Shown in pieces: positions 35,847 through 43,416 of a stretch of 64,000 nt of DNA. The notes under the pieces were generated by a model, which made no database searches, had not been told where the DNA came from, and worked only from the letters and a program-made list of their open reading frames with translations. The position numbers were made by a program, and so were the translations under genes. This stretch comes from Bacteroides reticulotermitis JCM 10512 (GTDB lineage Bacteria > Bacteroidota > Bacteroidia > Bacteroidales > Bacteroidaceae): assembly GCF_000517545.1 (NCBI RefSeq), contig NZ_BAIV01000008.1, positions 62,001 through 126,000 on the forward strand, in the 5' to 3' direction. Positions within the stretch are counted from its first letter, which is position 1, and each line of letters opens with the position of its first letter.

Positions 35847-36508
35847 TTTAGGATTTCTTTTATAAGATCATTAGCCAATTTTATCCGGCGTTCTATTTCC
35901 GTAAAGCATGATTGATCTGGTGTTATCCTAACAACGTGAATCCATTCTATCAGGAATGGATTAAAGACTACGAAATCACAAAAGGAAGCCTTTGTGACCA
36001 TCATCTCCGCTTGTGTTTGAAAGAAATAATCGGGATTGATCAAGAGTAACGATGCGTTATCTTTAATCTCACTCCTGTATTTCATAAATACAGCAGGAGA
36101 TGGGCATTTAATTTCCAACACTCCCACATTTCCCGATTCGTATATTATCCCATCAGGGGATGCGGAAAAGAAAGGTATCGTTTCATGAGAAATACTTTCA
36201 GCATCTTCCACTTGGTTACCTGTATGCTTTATATATTCACTCTTTGCATCTGGCTCCCAATCTATACCGAATTGCATTGCCCTGCTCCATGCAGATGTTT
36301 GCTCTTCATAAGATTGCCAAACATCATCATTTTCAACCACAATGTCTTTCAAATTTCTTTCAGAGGCAATCTGATAGATATAAGAAAGAGCGGTATCTCC
36401 GAAAGTTTCATCTTTCTTTCTACCACTCTTCATTAGCTTGCCGATTGCGCTGCCTGTAAAATTTCCAAGACGTTGTATTTTCCAATCCTTGGTTCTCTGC
36501 TCAATCAT
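35843..36508 (-). CDS. YqaJ/lambda-exonuclease-like nuclease
   Basis: 221 residues. The N-terminal QRTKDWKIQRLGNFTGSAIGKLMKSG is the YqaJ domain start. The nuclease centre is SPDGIIY...VGVLEIKCPSP (Asp, then Glu-x-Lys), the PD-(D/E)XK site. It probably degrades one strand of double-stranded ends for annealing-based recombination. The next upstream gene overlaps its start by 4 bases and is probably its annealing partner. Confidence 0.8.
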   Translation of the reverse strand: MIEQRTKDWKIQRLGNFTGSAIGKLMKSGRKKDETFGDTALSYIYQIASERNLKDIVVENDDVWQSYEEQTSAWSRAMQFGIDWEPDAKSEYIKHTGNQVEDAESISHETIPFFSASPDGIIYESGNVGVLEIKCPSPAVFMKYRSEIKDNASLLLINPDYFFQTQAEMMVTKASFCDFVVFNPFLIEWIHVVRITPDQSCFTEIERRIKLANDLIKEILK

Positions 36509-37335
36509 TTGTCATCCGTTTTATCATTGTCAAGCAACGCAGACTTAACATTCTCATGTCTGGCTTCTTTCGTCCCACGTATAGGCTTCATAAGCTCGTC
36601 TACGGTGGTGTCCCCGTCTTTTAGAGATTGGATAATCCCAATTAATAGGGAAAGCTCGTTTGCGTTAATCTGGTTAGATGTCTGTTTCCCACACAGTTTT
36701 ATCACTTCCTCTTCCAGTACTCCATAATCATTTTTGAAGGCGTTAATCACAGACGCTCTTTTCTTTAGAAGCTTGTCTGCATCCGACAAATCTCCGGTGA
36801 TAAACTTTTGTGCGGCGTGATATACTCTATCCGTTATAGCCTTTGGAATCACGGCAAATACAGCATTACGATATGCGATTGAGTTAGCTGCATTTCCTGT
36901 GACAGTAATCATATCATCGCTATATCTTTTCCCATACTTGTCTATAATACTTCTTCTGACCTCGAATGCTGACGCTACATTTGTTTCCAAATCCCACGCC
37001 GTGCCACGGCTTATCACTTGCTTTTCGGTAATCTGTACAACCTTAGCTTCCGTTCTCATGTTCCCCCAATTGGAAACTATGATTTTTGCCAAATGGACGG
37101 ACGGCCCAGTAATAGGCTTTCCTCCACGTGGAAGGGCATACCCGCAACTTTGTGCCGTTTCCCCGTTCATGGTGGCCATGACCACTGAATTATCAATGCT
37201 TCTTCTTATATCTCTCGGATATTGTTTTGCTGTTGCTACCTGCGAATCTACATTCGCTCTTTCTACGGCGTCTAATTGCACAATTTGAGATTCTTGTGCA
37301 TTTACTTCCAATACTTCATAATTTTCTAATCCCAT
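36505..37335 (-). CDS. Putative single-strand annealing protein
   Basis: 276 residues with a soluble alpha/beta core (RGGKPITGPSVHLAKIIVSNWGNMRTEAKVVQ; FEVRRSIIDKYGKRYSDDMITVTGNAANSIAYRNAVFAVIPKAI) and an acidic tail. Directly coupled to the YqaJ nuclease (overlap of 4 bases), as RecT or Erf-like annealing proteins are. I do not recognise the family from sequence; role is from gene context and size. Confidence 0.55.
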   Translation of the reverse strand: MGLENYEVLEVNAQESQIVQLDAVERANVDSQVATAKQYPRDIRRSIDNSVVMATMNGETAQSCGYALPRGGKPITGPSVHLAKIIVSNWGNMRTEAKVVQITEKQVISRGTAWDLETNVASAFEVRRSIIDKYGKRYSDDMITVTGNAANSIAYRNAVFAVIPKAITDRVYHAAQKFITGDLSDADKLLKKRASVINAFKNDYGVLEEEVIKLCGKQTSNQINANELSLLIGIIQSLKDGDTTVDELMKPIRGTKEARHENVKSALLDNDKTDDK

Positions 37336-37355
37336 AATTCAATATATTTTAAAAG

Positions 37356-37592
37356 TTAATTCTCGTTTTCTTGTAGCTTTATGAATTCATAAAGCTCTTT
37401 TATCAACCTCTTTGACTTATTGTCTAATTTATCTGCAATGTAAGCTAATTGAGTATGGAAGTTTTGTTCATCCATAGAATTGCATAAGCCTCTTGCCAGT
37501 CCGTTCAGCAAGTTGGATTGAGCAATATCGTCAGAGTTACCAATGTCGTACCCAATCTCACTCGCTAATTTTTCAATACTTGTCTTTATCAT
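37356..37592 (-). CDS. Small hypothetical protein
   Basis: 78 residues, acidic and helical (MIKTSIEKLASEIGYDIGNSDDIAQSNLLNGLARG). Part of the recombination operon, 20 bases after the annealing protein. No family recognised. Confidence 0.55.
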   Translation of the reverse strand: MIKTSIEKLASEIGYDIGNSDDIAQSNLLNGLARGLCNSMDEQNFHTQLAYIADKLDNKSKRLIKELYEFIKLQENEN

Positions 37593-37616
37593 ATCTATAA
37601 TTGTTTATATTTAGAG

Positions 37617-37802
37617 TCAATCATCTATTAAGGGAGAAAACGCTCTTTTAATTCGTTTAAAGAACCATGCGCAGTAACCAATCCCCAAAACGTTCACCCA
37701 CCAATTGAATTCCTGAGTGATGGGGTTCGGCTCATTGAGAACTAGAAAACACGGCAAGGAGAGTAATCCAAGCAGTGCGACGTTTTTTATTACCTTTTTC
37801 AT
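37617..37802 (-). CDS. Small membrane protein
   Basis: 61 residues with two hydrophobic segments (VALLGLLSLPCFLVL; WVNVLGIGYCAWFF) and a polar end. The start overlaps the stop of the next gene (ATGA mode). Role unknown. Confidence 0.55.
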   Translation of the reverse strand: MKKVIKNVALLGLLSLPCFLVLNEPNPITQEFNWWVNVLGIGYCAWFFKRIKRAFSPLIDD

Positions 37803-38053
37803 TTTGAGTCCTCCATGTATTTATATACTTCATTTAGTTTCTCAGGATTACTAGCTAGTGCACCATCGTAGTAGAATGTAAAATCTAAATCCGGACTATC
37901 ATTTTTATAATTCCATCCTCCCGCAAATCCTCTAAACCACACCGCCCTTATGTGAGGACAATATCCAAAGAATAGATCCGTTGCATGAGTTGCGTTAAAC
38001 TCAATGATGTCTTCAAAGAGTTTGGTGATCAATTTCATCTTGCTTTTATCCAT
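37799..38053 (-). CDS. Small hypothetical protein
   Basis: 84 residues (MDKSKMKLITKLFEDIIEFNATHATDLFFGYCPHIRAVWFRGFAGGW). It is aromatic-rich and mixed in structure. Overlaps the membrane protein gene by 4 bases. No family recognised. Confidence 0.55.
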   Translation of the reverse strand: MDKSKMKLITKLFEDIIEFNATHATDLFFGYCPHIRAVWFRGFAGGWNYKNDSPDLDFTFYYDGALASNPEKLNEVYKYMEDSK

Positions 38054-38083
38054 GACTATATTTGTTTATTGTTGGCAAAATAA

Positions 38084-38113
38084 AACCGCCCCTAATTTCA
38101 CAATCAAGAGCGG
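38084..38113 (-). terminator. Weak terminator-like hairpin after target 3
   Basis: On the minus strand CCGCTC pairs with GGGCGG (one T-G pair) around an 18-base loop, followed by TTTTATTTT. It lies about 110 bases after the stop of target 3, separating it from the recombination genes. Moderate hairpin, so only partial stop is likely. Confidence 0.4.
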
Positions 38114-38223
38114 CGAAGTTGCTAATTAACGCCCGTTAGGTCGATGGCACATCCATTGCTCCCCGCCAACATTTTACAGTTGTACCAGTAATCGAGAACT
38201 GACGGGGTTGAAGAGTTAAAAAG

Positions 38224-38886
38224 TTAAAGTGACGGAGAAAGAGCGGAAACTGGACGGACCCGAAAGATGCTGCTCTGAACGCTGCAGTCCCTGTAACCAT
38301 CGACCCAGTAGAATGCGAAATGACATCTTTCAGAAATCCTCGTCGAGGTCCAATGCCACTCATCAGGCATCTTTTCGCCAATCTTGGATAAACATTCATC
38401 CAAATCCGCTTTATGCTCACACATGAGCTGCATTTCACTCATCGTAGGCAAATACCATTCTTCGCCAAGGCTTTTACAGAACTCGGCGGCAGGGCTTCCT
38501 AGTTCAAGGAGCTTTCGGGTATTGGCATATCCTTCATTGTCTTTCAGAGCTTGTTGGTAGTCCTCGTAAATAGCCCCGGGCAATGTCTTGTCTCCATCCA
38601 ACAGTATCATGTTTTTTGAACCTTTCGGGGAAACAATAAAGCGGTGCTCACCTTTGACAATTGCAACACCTTTGATAGTTTCCGCTTTCTTGCATTCTTC
38701 AAAGCGGCTTGCATCCCATAAGTGCCCGTTGGTTGTACAGAAGTATACACCATCTGTAGCGGACTTATCTGTGTAATACTCTCCTTTGCTCTGTTCTGTG
38801 GCAGAGTACTCATTTACTGCGTTAGCACTTGGAATAGGCCCATAAAAATGTAGATGGACATTCAAATTTGTAATTCTTAAATTCAT
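38224..38886 (-). CDS. DGR target protein 3, remote target, C-type-lectin-like
   Basis: 220 residues (MNLRITNLNVHLHFYGPIPS). It is homologous to target 2 along its length: GVYFCTTNGHLWD, KGVAIVKGEHRFIVSPKGS, LLDGDKTLPG, LGSPAAEFCKSLGEEWYLPT, WHWTSTR. It ends RVRPVSALSPSL. The VR (38,243-38,319) is about 4.3 kb from the template repeat, with recombination genes between, so the DGR acts on a remote target. No signal peptide. The sequence past the stop codon stays open for about 35 codons in frame. Confidence 0.9.
   Translation of the reverse strand: MNLRITNLNVHLHFYGPIPSANAVNEYSATEQSKGEYYTDKSATDGVYFCTTNGHLWDASRFEECKKAETIKGVAIVKGEHRFIVSPKGSKNMILLDGDKTLPGAIYEDYQQALKDNEGYANTRKLLELGSPAAEFCKSLGEEWYLPTMSEMQLMCEHKADLDECLSKIGEKMPDEWHWTSTRISERCHFAFYWVDGYRDCSVQSSIFRVRPVSALSPSL
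38243..38319 (-). repeat. Variable repeat 3 (VR3)
   Basis: 77 bp, ungapped to the template repeat. Sixteen mismatches, all at template adenines. Codes FAFYWVDGYRDCSVQSSIF. The flank after it has only the last part of the 48-bp repeat in diverged form. Confidence 0.97.
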
Positions 38887-38975
38887 AAGTTATTTGTTTT
38901 TAAGTTATAAATATCGCTTAGTCCCCGGATAAGCGGTCAAGCTACACCGGGATGATGTGCATTAGGAATAAATCT

Positions 38976-39047
38976 GTCAAATTTTAAATCAAATATGCAC
39001 ACCGTGTTGAGAAATAAATTATATTTGCTGAGTCAAATTTTAAATCA
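38976..39047 (+). promoter_or_regulatory. Promoter box between two identical 16-bp direct repeats
   Basis: GTCAAATTTTAAATCA occurs at 38,976-38,991 and again at 39,032-39,047. Between them is TATATTTG (39,020-39,027), a Bacteroides -7 box reading toward the gene at 39,056. Two identical repeats bracketing a promoter suggest binding sites for a repressor or activator. Confidence 0.5.
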
Positions 39048-39055
39048 TTATTATT

Positions 39056-39805
39056 ATGGGAAGCGACCAAATATCTACAAACATTTATGTTGGGAAAGAT
39101 CCGAGATTTGGAGAATATGATAAGGAAATAGTGCATCGTCTGCTCCAGCAAGTTCAAATCGACTTTTCTTGTTGGACTGGAGATGATGTATTCCAAACGT
39201 GCAATTGTACCTTGTTATATAAAGGTGAGTGCCCAACAATATATAAGGTAGGAGATAAAGACCATCTCATAATGCTACATGTCACAGGAGATGAATGGTG
39301 GCGCTGGATTTACCAATTCGCTCATGAGTATTGTCACCATTTAGTTAATGGACCAATGACCAGTGAAATGATAGGATTACAATGGTTTGAAGAGGCCATA
39401 TGCGACCTTTCATCTATCTGCCATTTAGATAGGCTAATTGCTCTTTGCGATGTTCTTCGGATAAGTAGTGCTTTGGACAATCACAATCGCATCTCATACA
39501 AGGTTCATGTAATAGCGTGTCGCAATGCAAATTTTGGAACTGCTCAAGAGACCTGTTCGGAATATCTGAAATCTGTTGCGGATAAACTTGCTGAGCCCGT
39601 GTACCATCGGGATATTTACTCAAATTTGTCTGCGACAATTCTACCTCTTTTTCAGGAGAACCCTCGCCTTTGGAAGATAATCCTTCACTTTGGGGACATG
39701 CGCCGTTGGAGCTCTTTAGAAGATCTGTTTGATCATCTCGAGACGACTGCGACGGTTGATTACGCTGCATCATTGACGAAGTTGCGATCGTTACTTTTTT
39801 CATAA
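39056..39805 (+). CDS. HEXXH metallopeptidase-like protein
   Basis: 249 residues, plus strand within the minus-strand operon, so probably a moron or lysogenic gene. The metalloprotease site is FAHEYCHHLVNGP (HEYCH = HExxH), followed about 20 residues later by WFEEAICD, fitting a gluzincin third ligand (Glu). No signal peptide. The rest is mostly helical. A regulator-cleaving protease or a toxin-like enzyme are options; nothing here decides. It has its own promoter box and is followed 18 bases later by a second small gene in the same orientation. Confidence 0.65.
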   Translation: MGSDQISTNIYVGKDPRFGEYDKEIVHRLLQQVQIDFSCWTGDDVFQTCNCTLLYKGECPTIYKVGDKDHLIMLHVTGDEWWRWIYQFAHEYCHHLVNGPMTSEMIGLQWFEEAICDLSSICHLDRLIALCDVLRISSALDNHNRISYKVHVIACRNANFGTAQETCSEYLKSVADKLAEPVYHRDIYSNLSATILPLFQENPRLWKIILHFGDMRRWSSLEDLFDHLETTATVDYAASLTKLRSLLFS

Positions 39806-39823
39806 CTTATAATTAATAGAAAT

Positions 39824-40147
39824 ATGAAAACAAAAGAATTCTATATCCAAGAAGCGGAGTTGCTCAAGATCAGGGTGAATGACATCCGCAATAAAGGTCC
39901 ACAAATGAGAGTAAAAAAGGATCTACTCGGGGATGACTATCCGGGTATAAGCAAAGCTGTAATGGATTTTAAACACTTAGTGCATGCTTTTGATGGAAAT
40001 TTGCCTCTGGCCAAGTATCTCACAATGCTTGATAGTAATAAGCCTATGGATTTACCATTTTCTTCGGAAGATGATGATTCATATTTCGAAAGGTTCATAT
40101 ACCTCATTGATTACTTTATTGAATACATCAAGAAGTACGCTGATTAA
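39824..40147 (+). CDS. Partner protein of the metallopeptidase-like gene
   Basis: 107 residues, helical with an acidic centre (PFSSEDDDSYFERFIYLIDYFIEYIKKY). It follows the peptidase-like gene by 18 bases on the plus strand, so the pair is a small operon, possibly enzyme plus inhibitor or regulator. Its end overlaps the end of the convergent gene by about 20 bases. No family recognised. Confidence 0.5.
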   Translation: MKTKEFYIQEAELLKIRVNDIRNKGPQMRVKKDLLGDDYPGISKAVMDFKHLVHAFDGNLPLAKYLTMLDSNKPMDLPFSSEDDDSYFERFIYLIDYFIEYIKKYAD

Positions 40148-40352
40148 ACATCTCATTTAAATATTCCCTAATTGCATCCTTCTTAGTCGGATGACATATC
40201 ATCAATATTTTCTCAGTGAAGTCCTTTTTGATGGTTTCAGGGATGTCTTTTAAGTAGTCTAATTCAACGACGGGAAGACCTTCTATTGTAATATTCACGG
40301 TAGATTCTTTTGGTCGTGCCCTGTTGATGTCAAATTCTGTTTTGATTTTCAT
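40128..40352 (-). CDS. Small hypothetical protein
   Basis: 74 residues from MKIKTEFDINRARPKEST at 40,352; an upstream start would overlap control sequence. It ends with IREYLNEMFNQRTS. Overlaps the convergent gene at 40,147 by 20 bases. No family recognised. Confidence 0.55.
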   Translation of the reverse strand: MKIKTEFDINRARPKESTVNITIEGLPVVELDYLKDIPETIKKDFTEKILMICHPTKKDAIREYLNEMFNQRTS

Positions 40353-40653
40353 AATTTCAAGTTTTAAATGATTGATAATTTTTGTCCTCTGCATTTTCCG
40401 GCTTGGAACGGTCTGCGGCTGCATTACAATAATAAAGGTGTATGTGTGCCGGCAATGGGATAATTCTTTCGTTGTACATTATTGTACCGCCAAGACACGA
40501 CCGACACACCTGCCTTTGCTCGGCTCGACCAGTCTATTTATATCCCGCTATCCTGATTGTGCGGCTGTTTTTGTATGTCTTTGCGAATTTCTTCGCCTTG
40601 TTCCTATATAGAATATTCTCTACGCCTATATAGGATGCGTGGTTGTGTTTTAA
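40353..40653. other. Gene-free control region
   Basis: About 300 bases between two minus-strand genes without a credible gene. It is GC-poorer at its right end and carries two CCTATATAG sequences (40,603-40,611 and 40,625-40,634) 22 bases apart, and imperfect inverted repeats around GGTGT...ACACC. It probably holds a promoter for the gene at 40,352. Confidence 0.5.
40603..40634. promoter_or_regulatory. Paired CCTATATAG sites
   Basis: CCTATATAG at 40,603-40,611 and the full palindrome CCTATATAGG at 40,625-40,634. The two are spaced by 22 bases, about two helical turns, so a dimeric regulator could bind both on one face. No matching site was seen elsewhere. Confidence 0.35.
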
Positions 40654-40902
40654 TTACCAGTGAGTAACGGGGAGTCCTTGAGAGATTTGTAAGTTTATGT
40701 AGTCCATGCCATCGTCTTCGCACTCATCATACCCATGTAATTTTTCTTCCAAATCCTCAATCTCAGCTTGAAGACCTGCCACGATCTCACCCTTGTCATC
40801 AGCGTTATATCTTCGGCATACTTCTTCGCCCGACATTGACACCACATCTTCAAGCTCTTTATAAAGATCGTTTAGCTGATTTTCAATTTTCTTTGTGTTC
40901 AT
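40654..40902 (-). CDS. Small acidic coiled-coil protein
   Basis: 82 residues with a helical, acidic sequence (ENQLNDLYKELEDVVSMSGEEVCRRYN; GLQAEIEDLEEKLHGYDECEDD). No family recognised. It lies one gene after the HTH protein and may be in its operon. Confidence 0.55.
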   Translation of the reverse strand: MNTKKIENQLNDLYKELEDVVSMSGEEVCRRYNADDKGEIVAGLQAEIEDLEEKLHGYDECEDDGMDYINLQISQGLPVTHW

Positions 40903-40904
40903 TA

Positions 40905-41117
40905 CTATATCCTCGCCTTCTTTATCATCTCGTCGATGTTCTGCTTGTTGTACAGATAGATGCGTTCGCTTATCCTGTATACCTCTATCTTGGGGTTGAT
41001 ATTAATTGTGGCTTCAATATACCTGTCACTGACTCCAAGGTAGGCGCATAGCTCTTTCTTACTCAGCCAGACTTTATCAATAGGCTTAACCTCGCCGAGA
41101 ACTCTTTTCTTTCCCAT
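40905..41117 (-). CDS. Excisionase-like helix-turn-helix protein
   Basis: 70 residues. WLSKKELCAYLGVSDRYIEATI is a winged helix-turn-helix of the excisionase/MerR kind, followed by PKIEVYRISERIYLYNKQNIDEMI. Such small proteins steer recombination or transcription during induction. Two bases separate it from the next gene. Confidence 0.7.
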   Translation of the reverse strand: MGKKRVLGEVKPIDKVWLSKKELCAYLGVSDRYIEATININPKIEVYRISERIYLYNKQNIDEMIKKARI

Positions 41118-41141
41118 GATTAAACTTCCTTTCTGGTATGA

Positions 41142-41420
41142 TTATTCCTCCGATTTTCTTTTCCATAAAGGGCATCCTCTTTTATATTCCGGAAAGAAAT
41201 TTTGTAGGCCTGGCCACATGCGTCTGTTATTTCCTATATGTATCCCATTCTTACATCTGACAATCCCGTTTTCAGAGCCTATTGTTCCGTAGCAATCGCA
41301 GGTACAGCAACCTTTCGCCTTTGGATTCATGAAGCATTCTTCCTCGTGGGATAAACCCAATAATAGGTCGTTAAACGTTTTTCCGCAGAATCCGCATTGA
41401 TACATTGTTACTTCTTTCAT
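41142..41420 (-). CDS. Small Cys-rich zinc-finger-like protein
   Basis: 92 residues from MKEVTMYQCGFCGKTF at 41,420. The N-terminus is a C2H2-like finger (CGFCGKTFNDLLLGLSHEEEC). A second cluster (CCTCDC, then RCKNGIHI) follows. Start overlaps the antirepressor stop by 4 bases. DNA or protein binding is likely; identity is not known. Confidence 0.6.
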   Translation of the reverse strand: MKEVTMYQCGFCGKTFNDLLLGLSHEEECFMNPKAKGCCTCDCYGTIGSENGIVRCKNGIHIGNNRRMWPGLQNFFPEYKRGCPLWKRKSEE

Positions 41421-42217
41421 GCTATCGCTCCTTTCTTTATATTTTGTAATTGCTGATACCTTGCATAGCAATCCAATATGAACTTTTTGCCCTTTTCGGT
41501 CCAATACATGTGTTGACGGGTTTTTATGTTGCCGTTTGAATCCGTGTAGGGGTATGGTTTGGTCTCGGTGTATCCGTAGTTTTTGTATTTTGTGTACAAA
41601 TGATAAGTCCCACTTTCTTTGTACTGCACATTCCATTCTCTCAACAACTTGTTTAGCTTTATTTCGGATATCCCGAGGCAGTCAGCAATCATAGTGACGG
41701 TAAGGAGTCCACTGCTTGATAGAACCTTATCGCAGTATTCCACTTTTGGAGCTTGCAGTTTAAGTTGATTGCTTTGCTCGTTTGCGATGAGTGACAGTCG
41801 TTGCTTTTCTGCACGTTCCTCTTTTAGCTGCGTGGCCAGCTTGATAATGGTATCGGGATTGGTGAGCACTTCCTCTATTTTGGAGTCAGTGAGGTATGCG
41901 CCGTTTTTGCGGATGGAAGGGAGAACCTCGCTTGTTACCCACTTGCGTATTTTTCTCGCTTCTGGCTTGCGGCTTTCGAGAATTGCGTCATATAACCCAT
42001 CTTCATTTACGAAGTTGGCTTGTTGTTCTCTACCTAAGCTATCAATTATGGGTTGGGTTGAAACCACCCCATCGCTAAGTCGTTGTCTCACATCTCCTTG
42101 TCTTAAAGCTAACATTTGACATAGATCAGCCAGGCAAAAAAGCGGTTCGCTGCTTTCGCTCATTGCGACTCGAATTTCTCCGAACTCCGGATTGTTGAAT
42201 AATTGAATTTCGTTCAT
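41417..42217 (-). CDS. Phage antirepressor, Bro-N plus KilAC
   Basis: 266 residues. Residues 3-105 are a Bro-N domain (FGEIRVAMSESSEPLFCLADLCQML, VNEDGLYDAILESRKPEARKIRKWVTSEVLPSIRK). Residues about 140-260 are a KilAC/antirepressor domain that includes DCLGISEIKLNKLLREWN and KGKKFI. Antirepressors inactivate the phage repressor to trigger lytic growth. It is the second gene of the early operon facing the repressor. Confidence 0.85.
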   Translation of the reverse strand: MNEIQLFNNPEFGEIRVAMSESSEPLFCLADLCQMLALRQGDVRQRLSDGVVSTQPIIDSLGREQQANFVNEDGLYDAILESRKPEARKIRKWVTSEVLPSIRKNGAYLTDSKIEEVLTNPDTIIKLATQLKEERAEKQRLSLIANEQSNQLKLQAPKVEYCDKVLSSSGLLTVTMIADCLGISEIKLNKLLREWNVQYKESGTYHLYTKYKNYGYTETKPYPYTDSNGNIKTRQHMYWTEKGKKFILDCYARYQQLQNIKKGAIA

Positions 42218-42219
42218 GG

Positions 42220-42429
42220 TTACACATTTTTAGATTCAGCGTACACTTGGAAAACTTGGTTATCCACCAATGTCTTTACCCTCACCTTGTAAAGATGCTC
42301 CATATTCGTTTTATTAAAGTACGAGCATAAGGATACAACTCGGTGTTTTTGTCTGTTATCTCCTTGTACTATCTTTGGCTTACTTGGAGTGACAACTCGT
42401 AAAGTTTCAATTTTGACTTCTTCTCTCAT
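42220..42429 (-). CDS. Small basic protein, first gene of the early operon
   Basis: 69 residues (MREEVKIETLRVVTPSKPKIVQGDNRQKHRVVSLCSYFNKTNMEHLYKVRVK). Basic and beta-rich, possibly nucleic-acid binding. It is the first gene after the operator region and three bases ahead of the antirepressor. No family recognised. Confidence 0.55.
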   Translation of the reverse strand: MREEVKIETLRVVTPSKPKIVQGDNRQKHRVVSLCSYFNKTNMEHLYKVRVKTLVDNQVFQVYAESKNV

Positions 42430-42507
42430 ACTTGTTTGATTTTATCCGTTTTTATTTGGATACATGAATGACTATCACTACCTTTACCACCGTACTGAAT
42501 GGATGTA

Positions 42508-42526
42508 GTCACGGTTTTGTCGTGAC
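42508..42526. promoter_or_regulatory. Inverted repeat GTCACG-N7-CGTGAC
   Basis: Perfect 6-bp arms (42,508-42,513 and 42,521-42,526) separated by seven bases, 80 bases upstream of the first early gene. It may be a second operator or a leader hairpin for the early transcript. Confidence 0.4.
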
Positions 42527-42580
42527 AGCCATTTTTGTATCCGTTTGTTTGATTATTGATTTGATTACAATGCAAACATA

Positions 42581-42627
42581 GTATATATTTTATATGCCAC
42601 AAAACTATCGGCATATAAAATATATAC
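42581..42627. promoter_or_regulatory. Perfect 18-bp inverted repeat, probable repressor operator
   Basis: GTATATATTTTATATGCC (42,581-42,598) is the exact reverse complement of 42,610-42,627, with an 11-base spacer. It lies between the divergent genes at 42,429 and 42,679, the expected place of the early promoter operator. A close match to one arm lies upstream of the repressor gene (43,698-43,716), so both likely bind the same repressor. Confidence 0.65.
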
Positions 42628-42678
42628 CGATAACATTATTTAACTATTGCCGATGATTATACCTTATTATAAAAGAGG

Positions 42679-42996
42679 ATGAAAGATATAGAAGGATTTA
42701 AAGACTACATTTTGAAGCTCGCAGAAGAGAAAGAGAGTGTCTATCTTCATCATTTTACAGATGAAGAGGGGATGCTATGGAAATACCTATTTGATGAAGT
42801 AAAGAATGATGGATATGTAGAAGAAGGATGGGGGATATATGGGGCTATAACTCCAAAGTTTACGCCCAAAGGGTTCGCGTTTTGGATTAGTGGAGGATAT
42901 ACAGGAGGAATGGTCAAAAAGCAGAAAGAAAAGGCTACGCAATTAATAAAATCCGTAGCCGTAGAGGTTCTGAAGGAAACTCTTAGAAATCTTTGA
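42679..42996 (+). CDS. Small hypothetical protein of the immunity region
   Basis: 105 residues. The sequence LAEEKESVYLHHFTDEEGMLWKYLFDEVKNDGYVEEGWGIYGAITPKFTPKGFAFW looks like a small winged-helix domain, common in repressor regions. It starts 52 bases after the large operator. Its end overlaps a convergent gene. No named family. Confidence 0.55.
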   Translation: MKDIEGFKDYILKLAEEKESVYLHHFTDEEGMLWKYLFDEVKNDGYVEEGWGIYGAITPKFTPKGFAFWISGGYTGGMVKKQKEKATQLIKSVAVEVLKETLRNL

Positions 42997-43201
42997 AGAA
43001 TGCGGTCTCTTTGTGAGCTTTAGCGAGATAATCAAAGGCGCATGCTTTTTGGAAATCGGTTAGCCCAAACTTTTCATCGAGTTCTTCTTGCCTCTTGTTC
43101 CCGTATTCTATGGTATCCTTTCTAAGTTGATGCCACTCTTTCTCATATTGGAGAAACTCTTCATCTAATACAGGTTTGTTGTTTGAATCGAATTTAATCA
43201 T
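42983..43201 (-). CDS. Small charged protein
   Basis: 72 residues (MIKFDSNNKPVLDEEFLQYEKEWHQLRKDTIEYGNKRQEELDEKFGLTDFQ). Convergent with the previous gene and overlapping by 14 bases. Helical and charged. No family recognised. Confidence 0.5.
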   Translation of the reverse strand: MIKFDSNNKPVLDEEFLQYEKEWHQLRKDTIEYGNKRQEELDEKFGLTDFQKACAFDYLAKAHKETAFFKDF

Positions 43202-43218
43202 ATTATAAATATTTTAAA

Positions 43219-43416
43219 ATGGAACATACGGATTATTTTATTGAAGTAAAGAAAGAGACAATTAATGATGTCTTTTTCATTGATTTACGGGAAATATCTC
43301 ACATATCCTACAATCGACATGTTACCATCTATTTCAAAAATGGGATGAAAGACGATTTCAAAAATATCAATTATGAGGATATAAAAAAGGCATTAATAGC
43401 GTTATCTCTCAAGTGA
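43219..43416 (+). CDS. Small beta-rich protein
   Basis: 65 residues (DYFIEVKKETINDVFFIDLREISHISYNRHVTIYFKNGMKDDFKNI). Alternates with its neighbours in direction. Possibly a small SH3-like fold. No family recognised. Confidence 0.5.
   Translation: MEHTDYFIEVKKETINDVFFIDLREISHISYNRHVTIYFKNGMKDDFKNINYEDIKKALIALSLK

Noticed and set aside
38136..38438. 100-codon ORF over VR3
   Set aside because: It is a shadow of target 3 in another frame; the real frame has the lectin pattern and the VR.
42220..42429. Toxin-antitoxin identity for the small early genes
   Set aside because: The small genes have no known toxin or antitoxin motifs; calling them so would be a guess.
42426..42614. 62-codon minus-strand ORF over the operator region
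   Set aside because: It covers the inverted repeats and promoter, has random-looking composition (many Asn, His, Cys), and would compete with the operator; no coding sign.
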